Source: Rufibacter glacialis (GTDB taxonomy: Bacteria > Bacteroidota > Bacteroidia > Cytophagales > Hymenobacteraceae). From it: a stretch of DNA of 64,000 nt. Shown one piece after another: positions 38,006 to 47,355 of this stretch; positions within the stretch are counted from its first letter, which is position 1; every line of letters begins with the position of its first letter. Location: contig NZ_VKKZ01000020.1 of assembly GCF_008271745.1 (NCBI RefSeq), forward strand, positions 372,001 to 436,000, in the 5' to 3' direction. Made by a program: the position numbers and the translations under genes. A model generated the notes under the pieces. It was not told the origin of the DNA, did not search any database, and was given only the letters and a program-made list of their open reading frames with translations.

Positions 38006-39931
38006 CTATAAAATCCGAAGCTCAATGCGGCGGTTCAACTGGCGGTTCTCTTCTGAGGTATTAGGCGCCGCTGGTTGGGTCTGGCCGTAGCCTTTGGCCT
38101 GGAACAGGGAGGCGGGTGCTCCTTTCTTCACCAGGTAGGCCACTACTGCCTGGGCACGGGCCTCTGATAGTTTCTGGTTGGCGGCGGCCTGGCCCACATT
38201 GTCGGTGTGGCCCGCTATTTCTACCTTGATTTTTGGATTTGACCGCAGAAACTGGAACAGCTTGTCCAGTTCGGTCTGGGATTCGGGTCGAAGTTCGGCT
38301 TTGCCGGTATCAAAGAAAATATTGCTGAGCACCGCTTTGGCGCCTTTGCTCAGGGGCTGCAGGTAAAAGTCTAAGGCTAAGGGCTCCGTGGTAGAGGTGG
38401 CTGAGATGTGGCGGCTTTCCAGCACATGGCCGGGGGCGGTCACATAAAGGGCGTACCGCTGCTTCTGGTTCAGCACGATGGTGTACTCGCCGGAGGTGCC
38501 GTCTGAGGAAACCTGCTGCGTGATGACTCCCGCCGAATCCAGGTCATACACCTGCACGGTAGCTTTAAGGGGCTTTTTGGTCTGGGCATCAAACACCCGT
38601 CCCTGCGCAAAAGAAGAAACCGTCTTGCCTTTCCAGACCTCCGGCACCTCAAACTGCAGCAAGGCCACCTCCACCTTCCCGGTCCCCGCCAGTTGACCGG
38701 AGTAGTAACCTGTTTTGTTGTCGGGGGAGATAAAAATGGAGCTTTCATCGCGGTGGGTGTTCAAGGGGTAACCCATGTTCTGCGGGGTTCCCCAGCCGTC
38801 TTTCTGCCGGTCTACTTTGAACAAATCCAGACCGCCCATGCCTTCCCGGCCGTCGGTGGCCAGGTACAGCGTGTTCCCGCTGGCATGCAGAAACGGGGAG
38901 TTTTCCCGTCCGGGCGTGTTAATGGTGGGGCCCATGTTCACGGGTATGCTCCAGGTGCCGTCTTCCTGTTGTTTAGTGACCCAGATGTCTTCGCCGCCTT
39001 GCCCGCCCTTGCGGTTAGAGGCAAAGTAAATGGTGCGCCCATCGGCCGAAAGGCTGGGCTGGGAATCCCAGGAGGCCGTGTTCACGGTACGGCCCATGTT
39101 TTTAGGTTTGCTCCATTCCTGGCCTTCGCGGTAGCTGATGTAGAGATCACAGGAGCCATAGGAATCTGGGCGGTTGCAGGAGGTGAACACCAGCACTCGG
39201 CCATCACCCGAAAGGGAGGCCGCGCCTTCGTTCAATTCGGTGTTGATGGCTTCTGAAACGGACACAGGGGTTTGCCACGCCCCCTCTTTACGGTAAACCA
39301 GGTAAAGATCCTCGTCGTCATTAGGGCCGCTTCCTTGCCGGGCCGTGAACAGCAGCGCTTGTTGGTCGGTGGTGAGCACGGGCGAATACTGCAGTCGGAA
39401 TTGGTTTACCTGATCACCTAATGCTTTCGGATTGAAATTCACCGGCGCCTTGATGGCTTTCTGGGCAAAGGAGATGTTTTTGAGTTGCTGGGTTGCTACC
39501 TGCGCCTGCTTCGTATTTTTCCGCCCGAATTTCAGGAAATGGCCGTAAAACGTCTCGGCTTCCTCATACTGCCCCCGCGCAAAAGCCAGTTCCGCGAAAT
39601 TGAAATAATCGGCGTAGCCGGAAGGTTTCAATTCGCGCTGGGTCAGGCCGCGGCGGTAGTGCTGATAGGCCTCTTCCTCTTTCTGCAGAATGCGGAACAG
39701 GTTAGCGGCCTGCAAATGGGCCTCGGCAAAGGCAGTGTCCCGCTTCACGGCATCTTGGAACGCGAGCAGGGCTTTCTCAAAGTTCCGGCCCTGCACCTGC
39801 TTAATGCCTTCTTCATATGCTTTCTGGGCCTTGGTGTTACTGGAGCCCCCGGCCGGGGTCTGCGCCGCCACCGGCACCACCCACCCTACCAACAGAAACA
39901 AGAAAAGGCAAAGACGCGCGAGACAGTGCAT
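38006..39931 (-). CDS. OmpA-family protein with TPR and PD40 repeats
   Basis: This 641-aa outer-membrane-associated protein has a signal peptide (to VAAQ), TPR-like helices (KAYEEGIKQVQGRNFEKALLAFQ and onward to about 130), then WD40-like PD40 strands, including SPVLTTDQQALLFTARQ, GDGRVLVFTSCN and SADGRTIYFASNRKGG. A carboxypeptidase-regulatory-like segment (GRVFDAQTKKPLKATVQVYD) follows, then a C-terminal OmpA domain (FFDTGKAELRPESQTELDKL, VEIAGHTDNVGQ, RRIEL) that binds peptidoglycan. This is the PorE/SprE-type architecture. It may serve envelope integrity or type IX secretion. It is 3 bp downstream of queE and likely co-transcribed. Confidence 0.9.
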   Translation of the reverse strand: MHCLARLCLFLFLLVGWVVPVAAQTPAGGSSNTKAQKAYEEGIKQVQGRNFEKALLAFQDAVKRDTAFAEAHLQAANLFRILQKEEEAYQHYRRGLTQRELKPSGYADYFNFAELAFARGQYEEAETFYGHFLKFGRKNTKQAQVATQQLKNISFAQKAIKAPVNFNPKALGDQVNQFRLQYSPVLTTDQQALLFTARQGSGPNDDEDLYLVYRKEGAWQTPVSVSEAINTELNEGAASLSGDGRVLVFTSCNRPDSYGSCDLYISYREGQEWSKPKNMGRTVNTASWDSQPSLSADGRTIYFASNRKGGQGGEDIWVTKQQEDGTWSIPVNMGPTINTPGRENSPFLHASGNTLYLATDGREGMGGLDLFKVDRQKDGWGTPQNMGYPLNTHRDESSIFISPDNKTGYYSGQLAGTGKVEVALLQFEVPEVWKGKTVSSFAQGRVFDAQTKKPLKATVQVYDLDSAGVITQQVSSDGTSGEYTIVLNQKQRYALYVTAPGHVLESRHISATSTTEPLALDFYLQPLSKGAKAVLSNIFFDTGKAELRPESQTELDKLFQFLRSNPKIKVEIAGHTDNVGQAAANQKLSEARAQAVVAYLVKKGAPASLFQAKGYGQTQPAAPNTSEENRQLNRRIELRIL

Positions 39932-39934
39932 AAG

Positions 39935-40594
39935 CTACGGGATATTCAGGAATTTATGCGTTTGCAGTGAAATACGCCATTTAGGGTTGGCCTTTACATA
40001 ATCCACCAGCAGCGGCATCATTTGGTCGGCTTTGCTCCACTCCGGTTGCAGGAACAGGCGGGTTTCTGGCCCCACGTGAGAGGCATGTTCTTCGGCCCAG
40101 GCAAAATCACTTTTATTGAAGATGATCACCTTCAGTTCGCCGGCCTGGGGCTGCACGCTGGGGTGCGGCCCTTTGAATTTCTTAGGCGAAAGGCAGATCC
40201 AGTCCCAGGTACCGCTCAAAGGGTAAGCGCCTGATGTCTCAATGAAGGTCTGGATGCCCCGTTTCTGCAGTTCAGAGGTGAGGTAGTCCAGGTTATAGAG
40301 CAGGGGTTCGCCGCCGGTCACCACTACCGCTTTTCCGGGGTATTGTTCGGCCTGCTGTACAATCCAGTCGGTGTCGGTGAGCGGGTGCAGGTTCGCATCC
40401 CAGGATTCTTTCACGTCACACCAGTGGCACCCTATGTCGCAGCCCCCTAACCTGATGAAGTAGGCGGCTTTGCCCGTGTGGTAGCCTTCGCCCTGAATGG
40501 TATAGAAATGCTCCATCAAAGGCAGCTTGGTCCCGTCTTTGGGAACAGTATGTACTGAGGCGATTTTTGTATCTAAAGTAGCTTCCAAAGTCAA
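39935..40594 (-). CDS. queE: 7-carboxy-7-deazaguanine synthase
   Basis: This 219-aa radical SAM enzyme makes 7-carboxy-7-deazaguanine in the preQ0/queuosine pathway. It shows MEHFYTIQGEGYHTGKAAYFIRL, the cluster motif Cys52-x3-Cys56-x2-Cys59 in GGCDIGCHWCD, and VVTGGEPLLYN. The next gene on the same strand (OmpA/PD40) is unrelated in function. A TATCTTTG box at 40737-40744 on the minus strand could be its promoter, about 140 bp upstream. A dispersed repeat sits between. Confidence 0.92.
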   Translation of the reverse strand: MTLEATLDTKIASVHTVPKDGTKLPLMEHFYTIQGEGYHTGKAAYFIRLGGCDIGCHWCDVKESWDANLHPLTDTDWIVQQAEQYPGKAVVVTGGEPLLYNLDYLTSELQKRGIQTFIETSGAYPLSGTWDWICLSPKKFKGPHPSVQPQAGELKVIIFNKSDFAWAEEHASHVGPETRLFLQPEWSKADQMMPLLVDYVKANPKWRISLQTHKFLNIP

Positions 40595-40612
40595 AAAAAT
40601 AAACGTTGCCGT

Positions 40613-40650
40613 TTGGGCCGCTTTTCTTAAAAAAAGGCCTTAAAACGGGA
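40613..40650. repeat. Copy of dispersed intergenic repeat
   Basis: GGGCCGCTTTTC, an A7 run, GGCCTTAAAACGG: a clean copy of the repeat, in the divergent region between queE and the threonine operon leader. Confidence 0.5.
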
Positions 40651-40861
40651 ACTATGGTACTCGCGCAACAAGCTTTAGCGGATTTAAGTTGCCCTCGCCG
40701 GCTTCTTTCCCGGCTCCAAGGCTTGTTTTGGCCCGGCAAAGATAACTATTCCGGCGCAGAAAGCGCAGTGCGGGTATAGAAGCAGGGTCAAGGCTGAAAA
40801 TTATTTATTTTTCACCGTTTTGGTTTTTTCTTTAAAATATTTTCAGATATTGCCAGCACTA

Positions 40862-40984
40862 ATGGTAAAAACTACTAACATATCTACTGCTTTGCTCTCC
40901 TCTTCCCGCCCGGAGACGGCTACTGTTATTTTACCTATTCCCTTTTTTACGGGCATTATTACCATTACCCCTACGGGGGTATAG
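40862..40984 (+). CDS. thrL: Threonine/isoleucine leader peptide (thrL-type)
   Basis: This 40-codon ORF starts MVKTTNISTALL and ends TGIITITPTGV-stop. It has 9 Thr and 6 Ile, mostly in two clusters (residues 4-9 and 19-38). It ends 102 bp before the aspartate kinase start. This is the organisation of amino-acid attenuation leaders such as E. coli thrL: starved ribosomes stall on Thr or Ile codons and let transcription continue. The codon-rich tail overlaps a small hairpin (TACCCC at 40966-40971 with GGGGTA at 40976-40981), and a further hairpin follows at 41006. No other role for such a composition is likely. Confidence 0.75.
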   Translation: MVKTTNISTALLSSSRPETATVILPIPFFTGIITITPTGV

Positions 40985-41005
40985 CTGCACATATCGTCCT
41001 TTCTG

Positions 41006-41062
41006 GGGCCAATTGGTTTAATTGGCTGCCTGGCCCATGGCCCAACATCACCCTTTCTTTTT
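41006..41062 (+). promoter_or_regulatory. Putative attenuator hairpin of the threonine operon
   Basis: GGGCCA at 41006-41011 can pair with TGGCCC at 41031-41036 or 41038-41043, and GCCAATT/AATTGGC at 41008-41014/41020-41026 gives an alternative stem. A T-rich stretch (about 41050-41070) follows. The competing stems fit a terminator/antiterminator switch downstream of the leader ORF. Folding was not computed. Confidence 0.5.
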
Positions 41063-41086
41063 TCATTTCTTGTAAAGCCTGACCCT

Positions 41087-42493
41087 ATGCTGGTTTTAAA
41101 ATTTGGAGGCACCTCCGTGGCCAATGCGGAGGCCATCCGTCAACTGATCTCTGTTCTGCAGGAGAAGCAGAACCCTCACATGCTGGTGGTGGTTTCCGCC
41201 ATGTCTAAAGTCACCGACCTGCTCATTAGCCTGTACCAGAAAGCCGCCGCCCATGACGCTTCTTACCTGGACCTGCTGACCCAACTGGAGGCCAAACACA
41301 TGGACGCCATTGAGCAACTGGTGCCCATGAGCCAACAGATTGACATCAAAGGCCGCATTAAGATGATTTTCCGGGAGCTGGAGGATATTTGCCGCGGCGT
41401 GTACCTGCTGGATGAACTCAGCGACAGCACCAAGGCCCGGGTCATGGCCTACGGGGAAAGGCTGTCCTCGGCCATTATCTCCGTAGCCCTGCAGCACCAC
41501 GGCTTGCCCAATACCCTGCTGGACAGCCGCGACTTTATTGTCACTGATTCCACCTACCTCAACGCGAAGGTGAACCTCAAAGCTACCTACGCCCTCATGC
41601 AGGAGAACGTACCTAAAGTAGCGCTTCTGGTAGCCCCTGGCTTCATTTCCCGGTCCCAGACAGGGAGAACCACGGTATTAGGCCGAGGAGGCTCTGATTA
41701 CACCGCTTCTTTATATGCCGCCGCCTTACGCGCTGACCTTCTGGAGATTTGGTCTGACGTAGATGGTATGTATACCACTGATCCCCGCAAGGCGAGCGCT
41801 GCCTATTCCATAGAAGAGTTGAGCTACGAAGAAGCCATGGAACTAGCCTACTTCGGGGCGAAGGTGCTGTTCCCGCCCACCATTGCGCCGTTGGTGGCCG
41901 CCCAAATTCCGCTGGTGCTCAAGAACACGTTTAACCCTGGCCATAAAGGCACCCTCATCTCCTCTTCGCCCGCCCCCAGCGCCCAGAGTGTGAAAGGCAT
42001 TTCCTGCATTGACCACATGGCGGTTTTGACCGTGAGCGGAAGCGGCATGGTGGGCGTACCGGGCGTGGCCATGCGTTTGTTTAAAGCCGTGGCCCAGGAA
42101 TGCATCAACATCTACTTCATCACGCAGTCCTCCTCTGAGCAGAGCATCACCATTGGCCTGGCCGAGGCCGAAGGCGAGAAAGCGGTGCAGGCCATTAGCC
42201 AGGAGTTTGCCGAAGACATTGCGCAGGAGCTACTGAACCCGGTGAGCCTGGAAACACCTATGAGCATTGTTGCGCTGGTAGGCGATGGCATGATCCGGCA
42301 GCCAGGCGTGGCGGGCAAGGCCTTCTCCCTCCTGGGTGACCACGGCATCAACATCAGGGCCATTGCGCAAGGAGCCACCGAGCGAATCATTTCTGTGGTG
42401 GTTAACTCGCAGGAGGCCCACCGCGCCGTCAACCTCCTCCACGACCGCTTTTTCCTTCCGGTGGCAGAGCCGGCGGAGGTTATTCAAGCGTAA
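41087..42493 (+). CDS. Aspartate kinase, ThrA-type but without homoserine dehydrogenase
   Basis: This 468-aa aspartokinase has KFGGTSVANAEAIR at 5-18, the C-terminal kinase core (VLGRGGSDYTASLYAAAL, WSDVDGMYTTDP), and two ACT domains (HMAVLTVSGSGMVGVPG and IVALVGDGMIRQPGVAGKAF). The ACT pair closely matches the N-terminal half of E. coli ThrA. The protein stops where the fused homoserine dehydrogenase would begin. It phosphorylates aspartate and is probably Thr-inhibited. The leader peptide upstream and thrB-thrC downstream place it in the threonine operon; homoserine dehydrogenase must be encoded elsewhere. Confidence 0.9.
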   Translation: MLVLKFGGTSVANAEAIRQLISVLQEKQNPHMLVVVSAMSKVTDLLISLYQKAAAHDASYLDLLTQLEAKHMDAIEQLVPMSQQIDIKGRIKMIFRELEDICRGVYLLDELSDSTKARVMAYGERLSSAIISVALQHHGLPNTLLDSRDFIVTDSTYLNAKVNLKATYALMQENVPKVALLVAPGFISRSQTGRTTVLGRGGSDYTASLYAAALRADLLEIWSDVDGMYTTDPRKASAAYSIEELSYEEAMELAYFGAKVLFPPTIAPLVAAQIPLVLKNTFNPGHKGTLISSSPAPSAQSVKGISCIDHMAVLTVSGSGMVGVPGVAMRLFKAVAQECINIYFITQSSSEQSITIGLAEAEGEKAVQAISQEFAEDIAQELLNPVSLETPMSIVALVGDGMIRQPGVAGKAFSLLGDHGINIRAIAQGATERIISVVVNSQEAHRAVNLLHDRFFLPVAEPAEVIQA

Positions 42494-42610
42494 AAGAGTT
42501 GGACGAGGAAAGGCGTTTTTAAACCTTTTTCTAAAAGTCAGGACCGAATCCATCTTCACCCTTCTCTTTACTAGAACTATCCTTTCCTGCTAATAACAAG
42601 CATTTTATAG

Positions 42611-43576
42611 ATGAACGATAATAATTTTGTAAAAGCCTATGCACCTGCCACGGTGGCCAACGTGTGTTGCGGCTTTGATGTGTTGGGGTTTGCCCTGGAC
42701 CAACCCGGCGATGAAGTCTGGGCCCGGAAAACCGAAACTCCCGGCATTACCATTTCTGCCATCCAAGGCATTGAAGACCTGTCCTCAGACCCAAAAGAAA
42801 ATGTGATTGGGGTAGTGGCCCAGAAGATGCTGGAGGCCCTTGGAATTTCGCAGGGACTGGAATTGCAGCTGCACAAGGGCATGCCCGTGGGCAGCGGGCT
42901 GGGTAGTAGCGCCGCCAGTTCTGCCGCCGCCGCCTTTGCCGTGAATGAACTGCTGGGTTCGCCTTTCACTACCCAGGAGCTGGTGGTTTTTGCCATGGAA
43001 GGGGAACGCAAAGCCTCCGGTTCGGCCCACGCTGATAATGTGGCCCCTTCCCTTCTGGGCGGCTTTGTGCTGGTGCGCGATTATGAGCCGCTGGACGTGG
43101 TGCCGCTGGGCGTGCCGGTTGATCTGTACTGCACCATCTTGTATCCGCAGATTGAGCTGAAGACCTCCCTTTCCCGCAGCATATTGAAGCAGGAAATACC
43201 CTTGAAGAAAGGGATCCGGCAATGGGGAAACCTGGCGGGTTTGATGGCCGGTCTGCTGAAGAAAGATTACGGCCTCATCGGGCGCAGCCTCCACGACGAG
43301 ATCTTTGAGCCGGAGCGCTCGGTCCTGATCCCGCTGTTCAAGCAGGTGAAAGAAGCCGCCTTGAAGGCCGGAGCCTTAGGTGCCGGGATTTCTGGTTCAG
43401 GCCCTTCCATCTTCGCCCTATCTGCCTCTTTGGACCAGGCAAACGCCGTGAGGCAAGCCATGGAAGCCACCTACGCCGGCAGCGGCATTGAAACTAAAAC
43501 CTATGTATCTCAGGTGCCGGAACAAGGCGTTCGCCTGGTAACCCAGTCCACCTTTCAACCTGCTTTGCCCTTATGA
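42611..43576 (+). CDS. thrB: Homoserine kinase
   Basis: The 321-aa GHMP kinase has FAPATVANVCCGFD-like start (YAPATVANVCCGFDVLG), the phosphate loop GMPVGSGLGSSAASSAAAA at about 90-108, and GAGISGSGPSIFAL near the C-terminus. It makes O-phosphohomoserine from homoserine. Its stop overlaps the thrC start by 4 bp (ATGA), so translation is coupled. It is transcribed 117 bp after the aspartate kinase gene. Confidence 0.95.
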   Translation: MNDNNFVKAYAPATVANVCCGFDVLGFALDQPGDEVWARKTETPGITISAIQGIEDLSSDPKENVIGVVAQKMLEALGISQGLELQLHKGMPVGSGLGSSAASSAAAAFAVNELLGSPFTTQELVVFAMEGERKASGSAHADNVAPSLLGGFVLVRDYEPLDVVPLGVPVDLYCTILYPQIELKTSLSRSILKQEIPLKKGIRQWGNLAGLMAGLLKKDYGLIGRSLHDEIFEPERSVLIPLFKQVKEAALKAGALGAGISGSGPSIFALSASLDQANAVRQAMEATYAGSGIETKTYVSQVPEQGVRLVTQSTFQPALPL

Positions 43577-44892
43577 ACTTCTACAGCACCAACGACTACG
43601 CTTCCCAGTTGAGTTTCAAGGAGGCCGTCATTAAAGGCCTTCCCCAGGACAAGGGACTTTTCTTCCCGAAGGAGATCCCCACTTTATCTGAGGATTTCTT
43701 TCAATCGCTTCCCTCCCTTTCCCTGCCGGAGATAGCCTTTGAAGTATTGGCCCCTTATGTCACTCCAGATATTTCCCCGGAGGACCTCCGGAAAATTTGC
43801 GACGAGGTGTTCAACTTCCCCATCCCCCTGGTGGAAGTAGAGCAGGATATCTATGCATTGGAGCTCTTCCATGGCCCAACCTGCGCCTTCAAAGACGTAG
43901 GGGCCCGGTTTATGTCACGCTGCCTACAGGCCTTCGCAGAACCTGACCGACCGGTGACTGTGCTGGTGGCTACCTCCGGGGATACCGGCAGCGCTGTCGC
44001 CAACGGTTTCCTGGGTCTGGATAACATTGACGTGGTGGTGGTGTATCCCCAACAGGGCGTGAGCGAAATCCAGGAAATGCAGTTCACAACTTTGGGCCAG
44101 AACACCAGCGCCGTGGGCATAGAAGGCACCTTTGATGACTGCCAAACCCTTGTAAAACAAGCATTTTCTGATGAGGAGTTAAACCAGAAAAAGAACCTTT
44201 CCTCAGCCAATTCCATCAACGTGGCCCGGTGGCTTCCGCAGATGGTGTACTACTTTTACGCCTGGGGTCAATGGAAAAAACAGAACCCAAACGCCGTGGA
44301 CGTTACCATCTCTGTGCCCAGCGGCAACTTCGGGAATCTGGCGGCGGGCTTGCTGGCCCGCCAAATGGGGCTACCCGTCACTTATTTCGTGGCAGCCACC
44401 AACCAGAACAAGATCGTTCCCGAGTACCTAGAGACCGGTGTGTACAACCCTGCCCCTTCTGTCTGCACCATTGCCAATGCCATGGACGTAGGAAGCCCCA
44501 ACAATTTCCCCCGAATCCAGGAGCTGTTCGGTCATCAACTGGAGGCGCTGCAACAGGTAGTCAAAGGCTTCTGGGCCGACGATGATGAAATCAAAGGAAC
44601 AATAAAACTAGTACACCAGGAAACCGGCTACCTGTTAGACCCCCATGGCGCGATCGGGTATTTAAGCCTCCGCCAGTTACTCCCCGAATTGAAGACCCCG
44701 GGTATTTTCCTGGAAACCGCGCACCCGGCTAAATTCAAGAAAAGCATGGAAGAAGTGCTGGGGCAGGAAATTGAGTTACCGGAACAGTTGAAAGTCTTTG
44801 TTGGCCGGCAGAAGCAGGTCACCGACTTGCCAAACGATTTTGCCGGTTTCAAACTCCTGCTGATGCAAGAGCACAAAGAGGGCACCTTGTAA
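43573..44892 (+). CDS. thrC: Threonine synthase
   Basis: This 439-aa PLP enzyme has the N-terminal MNFYSTND...SFKEAVIKGLPQDKGLFFP of the class I threonine synthases, the PLP-binding Lys in GPTCAFKDVGARF (near 102), and VLVATSGDTGSAVANGF. It converts O-phosphohomoserine to threonine, the last step of the operon. It overlaps thrB by 4 bp. No terminator is obvious for about 500 bp downstream. Confidence 0.95.
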   Translation: MNFYSTNDYASQLSFKEAVIKGLPQDKGLFFPKEIPTLSEDFFQSLPSLSLPEIAFEVLAPYVTPDISPEDLRKICDEVFNFPIPLVEVEQDIYALELFHGPTCAFKDVGARFMSRCLQAFAEPDRPVTVLVATSGDTGSAVANGFLGLDNIDVVVVYPQQGVSEIQEMQFTTLGQNTSAVGIEGTFDDCQTLVKQAFSDEELNQKKNLSSANSINVARWLPQMVYYFYAWGQWKKQNPNAVDVTISVPSGNFGNLAAGLLARQMGLPVTYFVAATNQNKIVPEYLETGVYNPAPSVCTIANAMDVGSPNNFPRIQELFGHQLEALQQVVKGFWADDDEIKGTIKLVHQETGYLLDPHGAIGYLSLRQLLPELKTPGIFLETAHPAKFKKSMEEVLGQEIELPEQLKVFVGRQKQVTDLPNDFAGFKLLLMQEHKEGTL

Positions 44893-45396
44893 GACTGTTT
44901 TCAGGCTGGTTTTAAGAAACAAGTCAAAAAGGTAGCCCGTGTTCTTAAAGATGGAATTTCCAGACTCGCGCCTGTGGTAGGTTTTTAGGTCAGGTTTGAA
45001 GAAAGTAGGCCAAAAACAGGCGGTAGGGGTTTATTTGGTCGTTGCGGTAGTTACAGCATTCAAGGCCAATTGGTTTTATAGAAAACAAGGTAGGATGCGG
45101 AAGACCTTACAGTGTAACGTCTCTACAATTCTCTGTAGCGCCGTTGCACTGCAACGGGTCTTTCCGCTATGAACCCTTTTTGCAGTGCAATGGCATTTCC
45201 TGTATTTGACCTATTTTGGAGGGCCACGGCGTTTTCCGTAATGAACTGATATTTTATCCCATAACGAAACCGGAAGCAGGCAAGCATATTCTTAGCTGGT
45301 TCTAGGCTTCAATTAAATGGAAGATGCACTGGACTAGGGTCAATAAACATGTCCCTATCTGCTAAATAAACCCTCTTTCCACTAAAACACCCCGAA
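44893..45396. other. Gene-free stretch with repeats
   Basis: About 500 bp without a gene. Dispersed repeat copies lie at about 44895-44930 and 44981-45022. Near 45143-45156 is GTTGCACTGCAACG, a palindrome related to the one at 32163. A weaker TGCAGTGCAATGGC partner is at about 45180. Confidence 0.4.
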
Positions 45397-45440
45397 AACA
45401 GCGAAGCCACCATTCCAGAAGGAATGGTGGCTTCGCTGTT
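45397..45440 (-). terminator. Terminator of folD, 20-bp stem
   Basis: A perfect 20-bp stem (45397-45416, 45421-45440) around loop AGAA, followed on the minus strand by a TTTTCGGGG tail. It lies 18 bp after the folD stop. Confidence 0.85.
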
Positions 45441-45458
45441 AAATTTGATACTTTATTC

Positions 45459-46340
45459 TTAGGAATAAACCTCTTTCTTGGCGGCTCTCAGGGTGTTCTT
45501 CAACAGCATGGAGATGGTCAAGGGACCAACACCTCCGGGTACCGGGGTGATGTAGCTGCACTTAGGGGCTACGCTGTCAAAGTCCACGTCGCCGCGCAGG
45601 CGCCAGCCTCTCTCACGGGTGGTATCTGTGACGCGGGTGGTGCCTACGTCTATGACCACGGCACCTTCCTTCACCATGTCGGCGGTAATGAGGCCGGGTC
45701 TTCCTACGGCCACGATCAGGATATCTGCCTGGCGGGTATGGTGGGCCAGGTCAACGGTGTTGCGGTGGCAGATGGTGACGGTGCTTTCGCCGGGAATGGT
45801 GCATTTGCTCATCAAGATGCTGATGGGCGTGCCCACGATGTTGCTTCGACCTACCACCACACAGTGCTTGCCTTTGGTGTCAATGTGGTAGCGTTCCAGC
45901 AGTTGCATGATGCCGTACGGCGTGGCCGGAAGATAGGCGGGTAAGCCGGCTACCATGCGGCCCACGTTCACGGGGTGGAAACCGTCTACGTCTTTCTTGT
46001 AATCCATGACTTCCAGCACTTTGTCTCCACTGATGTGCTTTGGAAGCGGCAACTGGACAATCAATCCGTCAATTTCCGGGTCTTCGTTTATCTCCCTGAT
46101 CTTGGTGAGGAGTTCTTCTTCGGTGATGTCTGTTTCATAGTGAAGCAAAGTAGAGGCAAATCCAACGCGCTCACAGGCGATCACTTTGTTGTTGACATAC
46201 GTCATTGAACCTCCGTCCTGGCCAACTAGAATAGCGGCTAAGTGAGGTACCTTTCCACCTTGTGCTTTGATTTCGGCAACTTCCGCGGCAATCTCACTTT
46301 GGATTGCCTCAGAGGTTTTCTTTCCGTCTAAAAGGGTCAT
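45459..46340 (-). CDS. folD: Bifunctional methylenetetrahydrofolate dehydrogenase/cyclohydrolase
   Basis: This 293-aa FolD has the signature [52 protein letters not shown] and [21 protein letters not shown] (Lys56-like) is the catalytic lysine region. It oxidises 5,10-methylene-THF to methenyl-THF and hydrolyses it to 10-formyl-THF in the cytoplasm. It is monocistronic, with its own -7 box upstream and a strong terminator. Confidence 0.96.
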   Translation of the reverse strand: MTLLDGKKTSEAIQSEIAAEVAEIKAQGGKVPHLAAILVGQDGGSMTYVNNKVIACERVGFASTLLHYETDITEEELLTKIREINEDPEIDGLIVQLPLPKHISGDKVLEVMDYKKDVDGFHPVNVGRMVAGLPAYLPATPYGIMQLLERYHIDTKGKHCVVVGRSNIVGTPISILMSKCTIPGESTVTICHRNTVDLAHHTRQADILIVAVGRPGLITADMVKEGAVVIDVGTTRVTDTTRERGWRLRGDVDFDSVAPKCSYITPVPGGVGPLTISMLLKNTLRAAKKEVYS

Positions 46341-46371
46341 GGGTACGAGAAATGAGAGATGATACTAGGCG

Positions 46372-46379
46372 CAAAAGTA
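46372..46379 (-). promoter_or_regulatory. -7 promoter box of folD
   Basis: The complement reads TACTTTTG, matching TAnnTTTG, about 32 bp upstream of the folD start. Confidence 0.55.
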
Positions 46380-46568
46380 CAAGCGATTGCGGAAAGTGCC
46401 TCGGGTTTTTAGAGTTATTTCGTAGAACCCAAACCAAACCTCCTCTTCTTTTTCCTGGTGCCATTGGAGCTAGGACAGTTACCAGATTCTCTAAGGAGCA
46501 TTTAGAGGCTTGTTTTGAGTACTCAGCCCTTACATCCTTTAGATAGGAAAAAGAAGTTGATAGGAAAC

Positions 46569-47300
46569 CTACTTCTTTAAGAGGTTTACTACCGAGGCCG
46601 CCACCAATAAGCCCAGCAGCCCGGCTGCTATGGCGGTCATGATGGTATCATCCATGGTCATTTCCCGGTCTCTGAGGGTAAATCTCAGAATAAAGGTGGG
46701 GATGGTGATGAGCACGTTGATGCCCCAGAATAGAAAAAAGGTGGAAGAAAATCCTTCGTGAGAAACACGGGGCAATTTGAAAGCTTCCACCACCAGGAAA
46801 ATTCCAAGGACCAGGCTGCTGAGATATTGTAAAAGGTGGTAACCGGGAACAGCGTAGCCAGCGAGATGATACGAGGAACTAAGCAAAGGTAAGTTCTTGG
46901 CCGTCCAGCCATAATCATGGGTAAAGTCGTCACAAAGCAGATGAGTCACAATCCCCAGGAACGCAGAGGTCATAACCACCAGCCAGTTTTCTTTAAAATA
47001 CGCTAGCCAATCAAAGTCTTGGTACACGGAGAATCGGTGCCGCAGAAAAGGAGGCAAATGGTTGATCAAAGGGCTCCTTATCCAACAATGGTAGAGAATT
47101 GCCATCAGGAGAACCACAGGGATGTCAAACAGGAAAATACCCTTGAGCGTGTGACTGATGTCCGTTTCGGCGCGCATTCTGAAAAAGAACTCAAAATCCG
47201 GGGCCATGCTCCCCAAGGCCAGGGCCGTTAAAGAAACCCTTTTGCCCGTCAAACCTTTGAAGGGAAGTATGACTGCTGGGTGGGAGAAGGTGAAAGGCAT
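46569..47300 (-). CDS. DUF4184 membrane protein
   Basis: The 243-aa polytopic membrane protein starts MPFTFSHPAVILPFK, with LGSMAPDFEFFFR and GIVTHLLCDDFTHDYGW, the conserved His/Asp motifs of the DUF4184/metal-dependent-hydrolase-like YdjM group. Five to six membrane helices are predicted. The His and Asp pairs suggest a membrane-embedded metal site, possibly phosphatase-like. Substrate unknown. It lies between lepA and folD on the same strand. Confidence 0.85.
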   Translation of the reverse strand: MPFTFSHPAVILPFKGLTGKRVSLTALALGSMAPDFEFFFRMRAETDISHTLKGIFLFDIPVVLLMAILYHCWIRSPLINHLPPFLRHRFSVYQDFDWLAYFKENWLVVMTSAFLGIVTHLLCDDFTHDYGWTAKNLPLLSSSYHLAGYAVPGYHLLQYLSSLVLGIFLVVEAFKLPRVSHEGFSSTFFLFWGINVLITIPTFILRFTLRDREMTMDDTIMTAIAAGLLGLLVAASVVNLLKK

Positions 47301-47320
47301 ACGAAGAAGCTAAGGGAAAA

Positions 47321-47349
47321 CAAAAAACCCGATGCCTGGGCATCGGGTT
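47321..47349 (-). terminator. Terminator of lepA
   Basis: AACCCGATGC and GCATCGGGTT (47326-47335, 47340-47349) form a 10-bp stem. The minus-strand tail is TTTTTTG. It begins 7 bp after the lepA stop. Confidence 0.8.
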
Positions 47350-47355
47350 CTGGAA

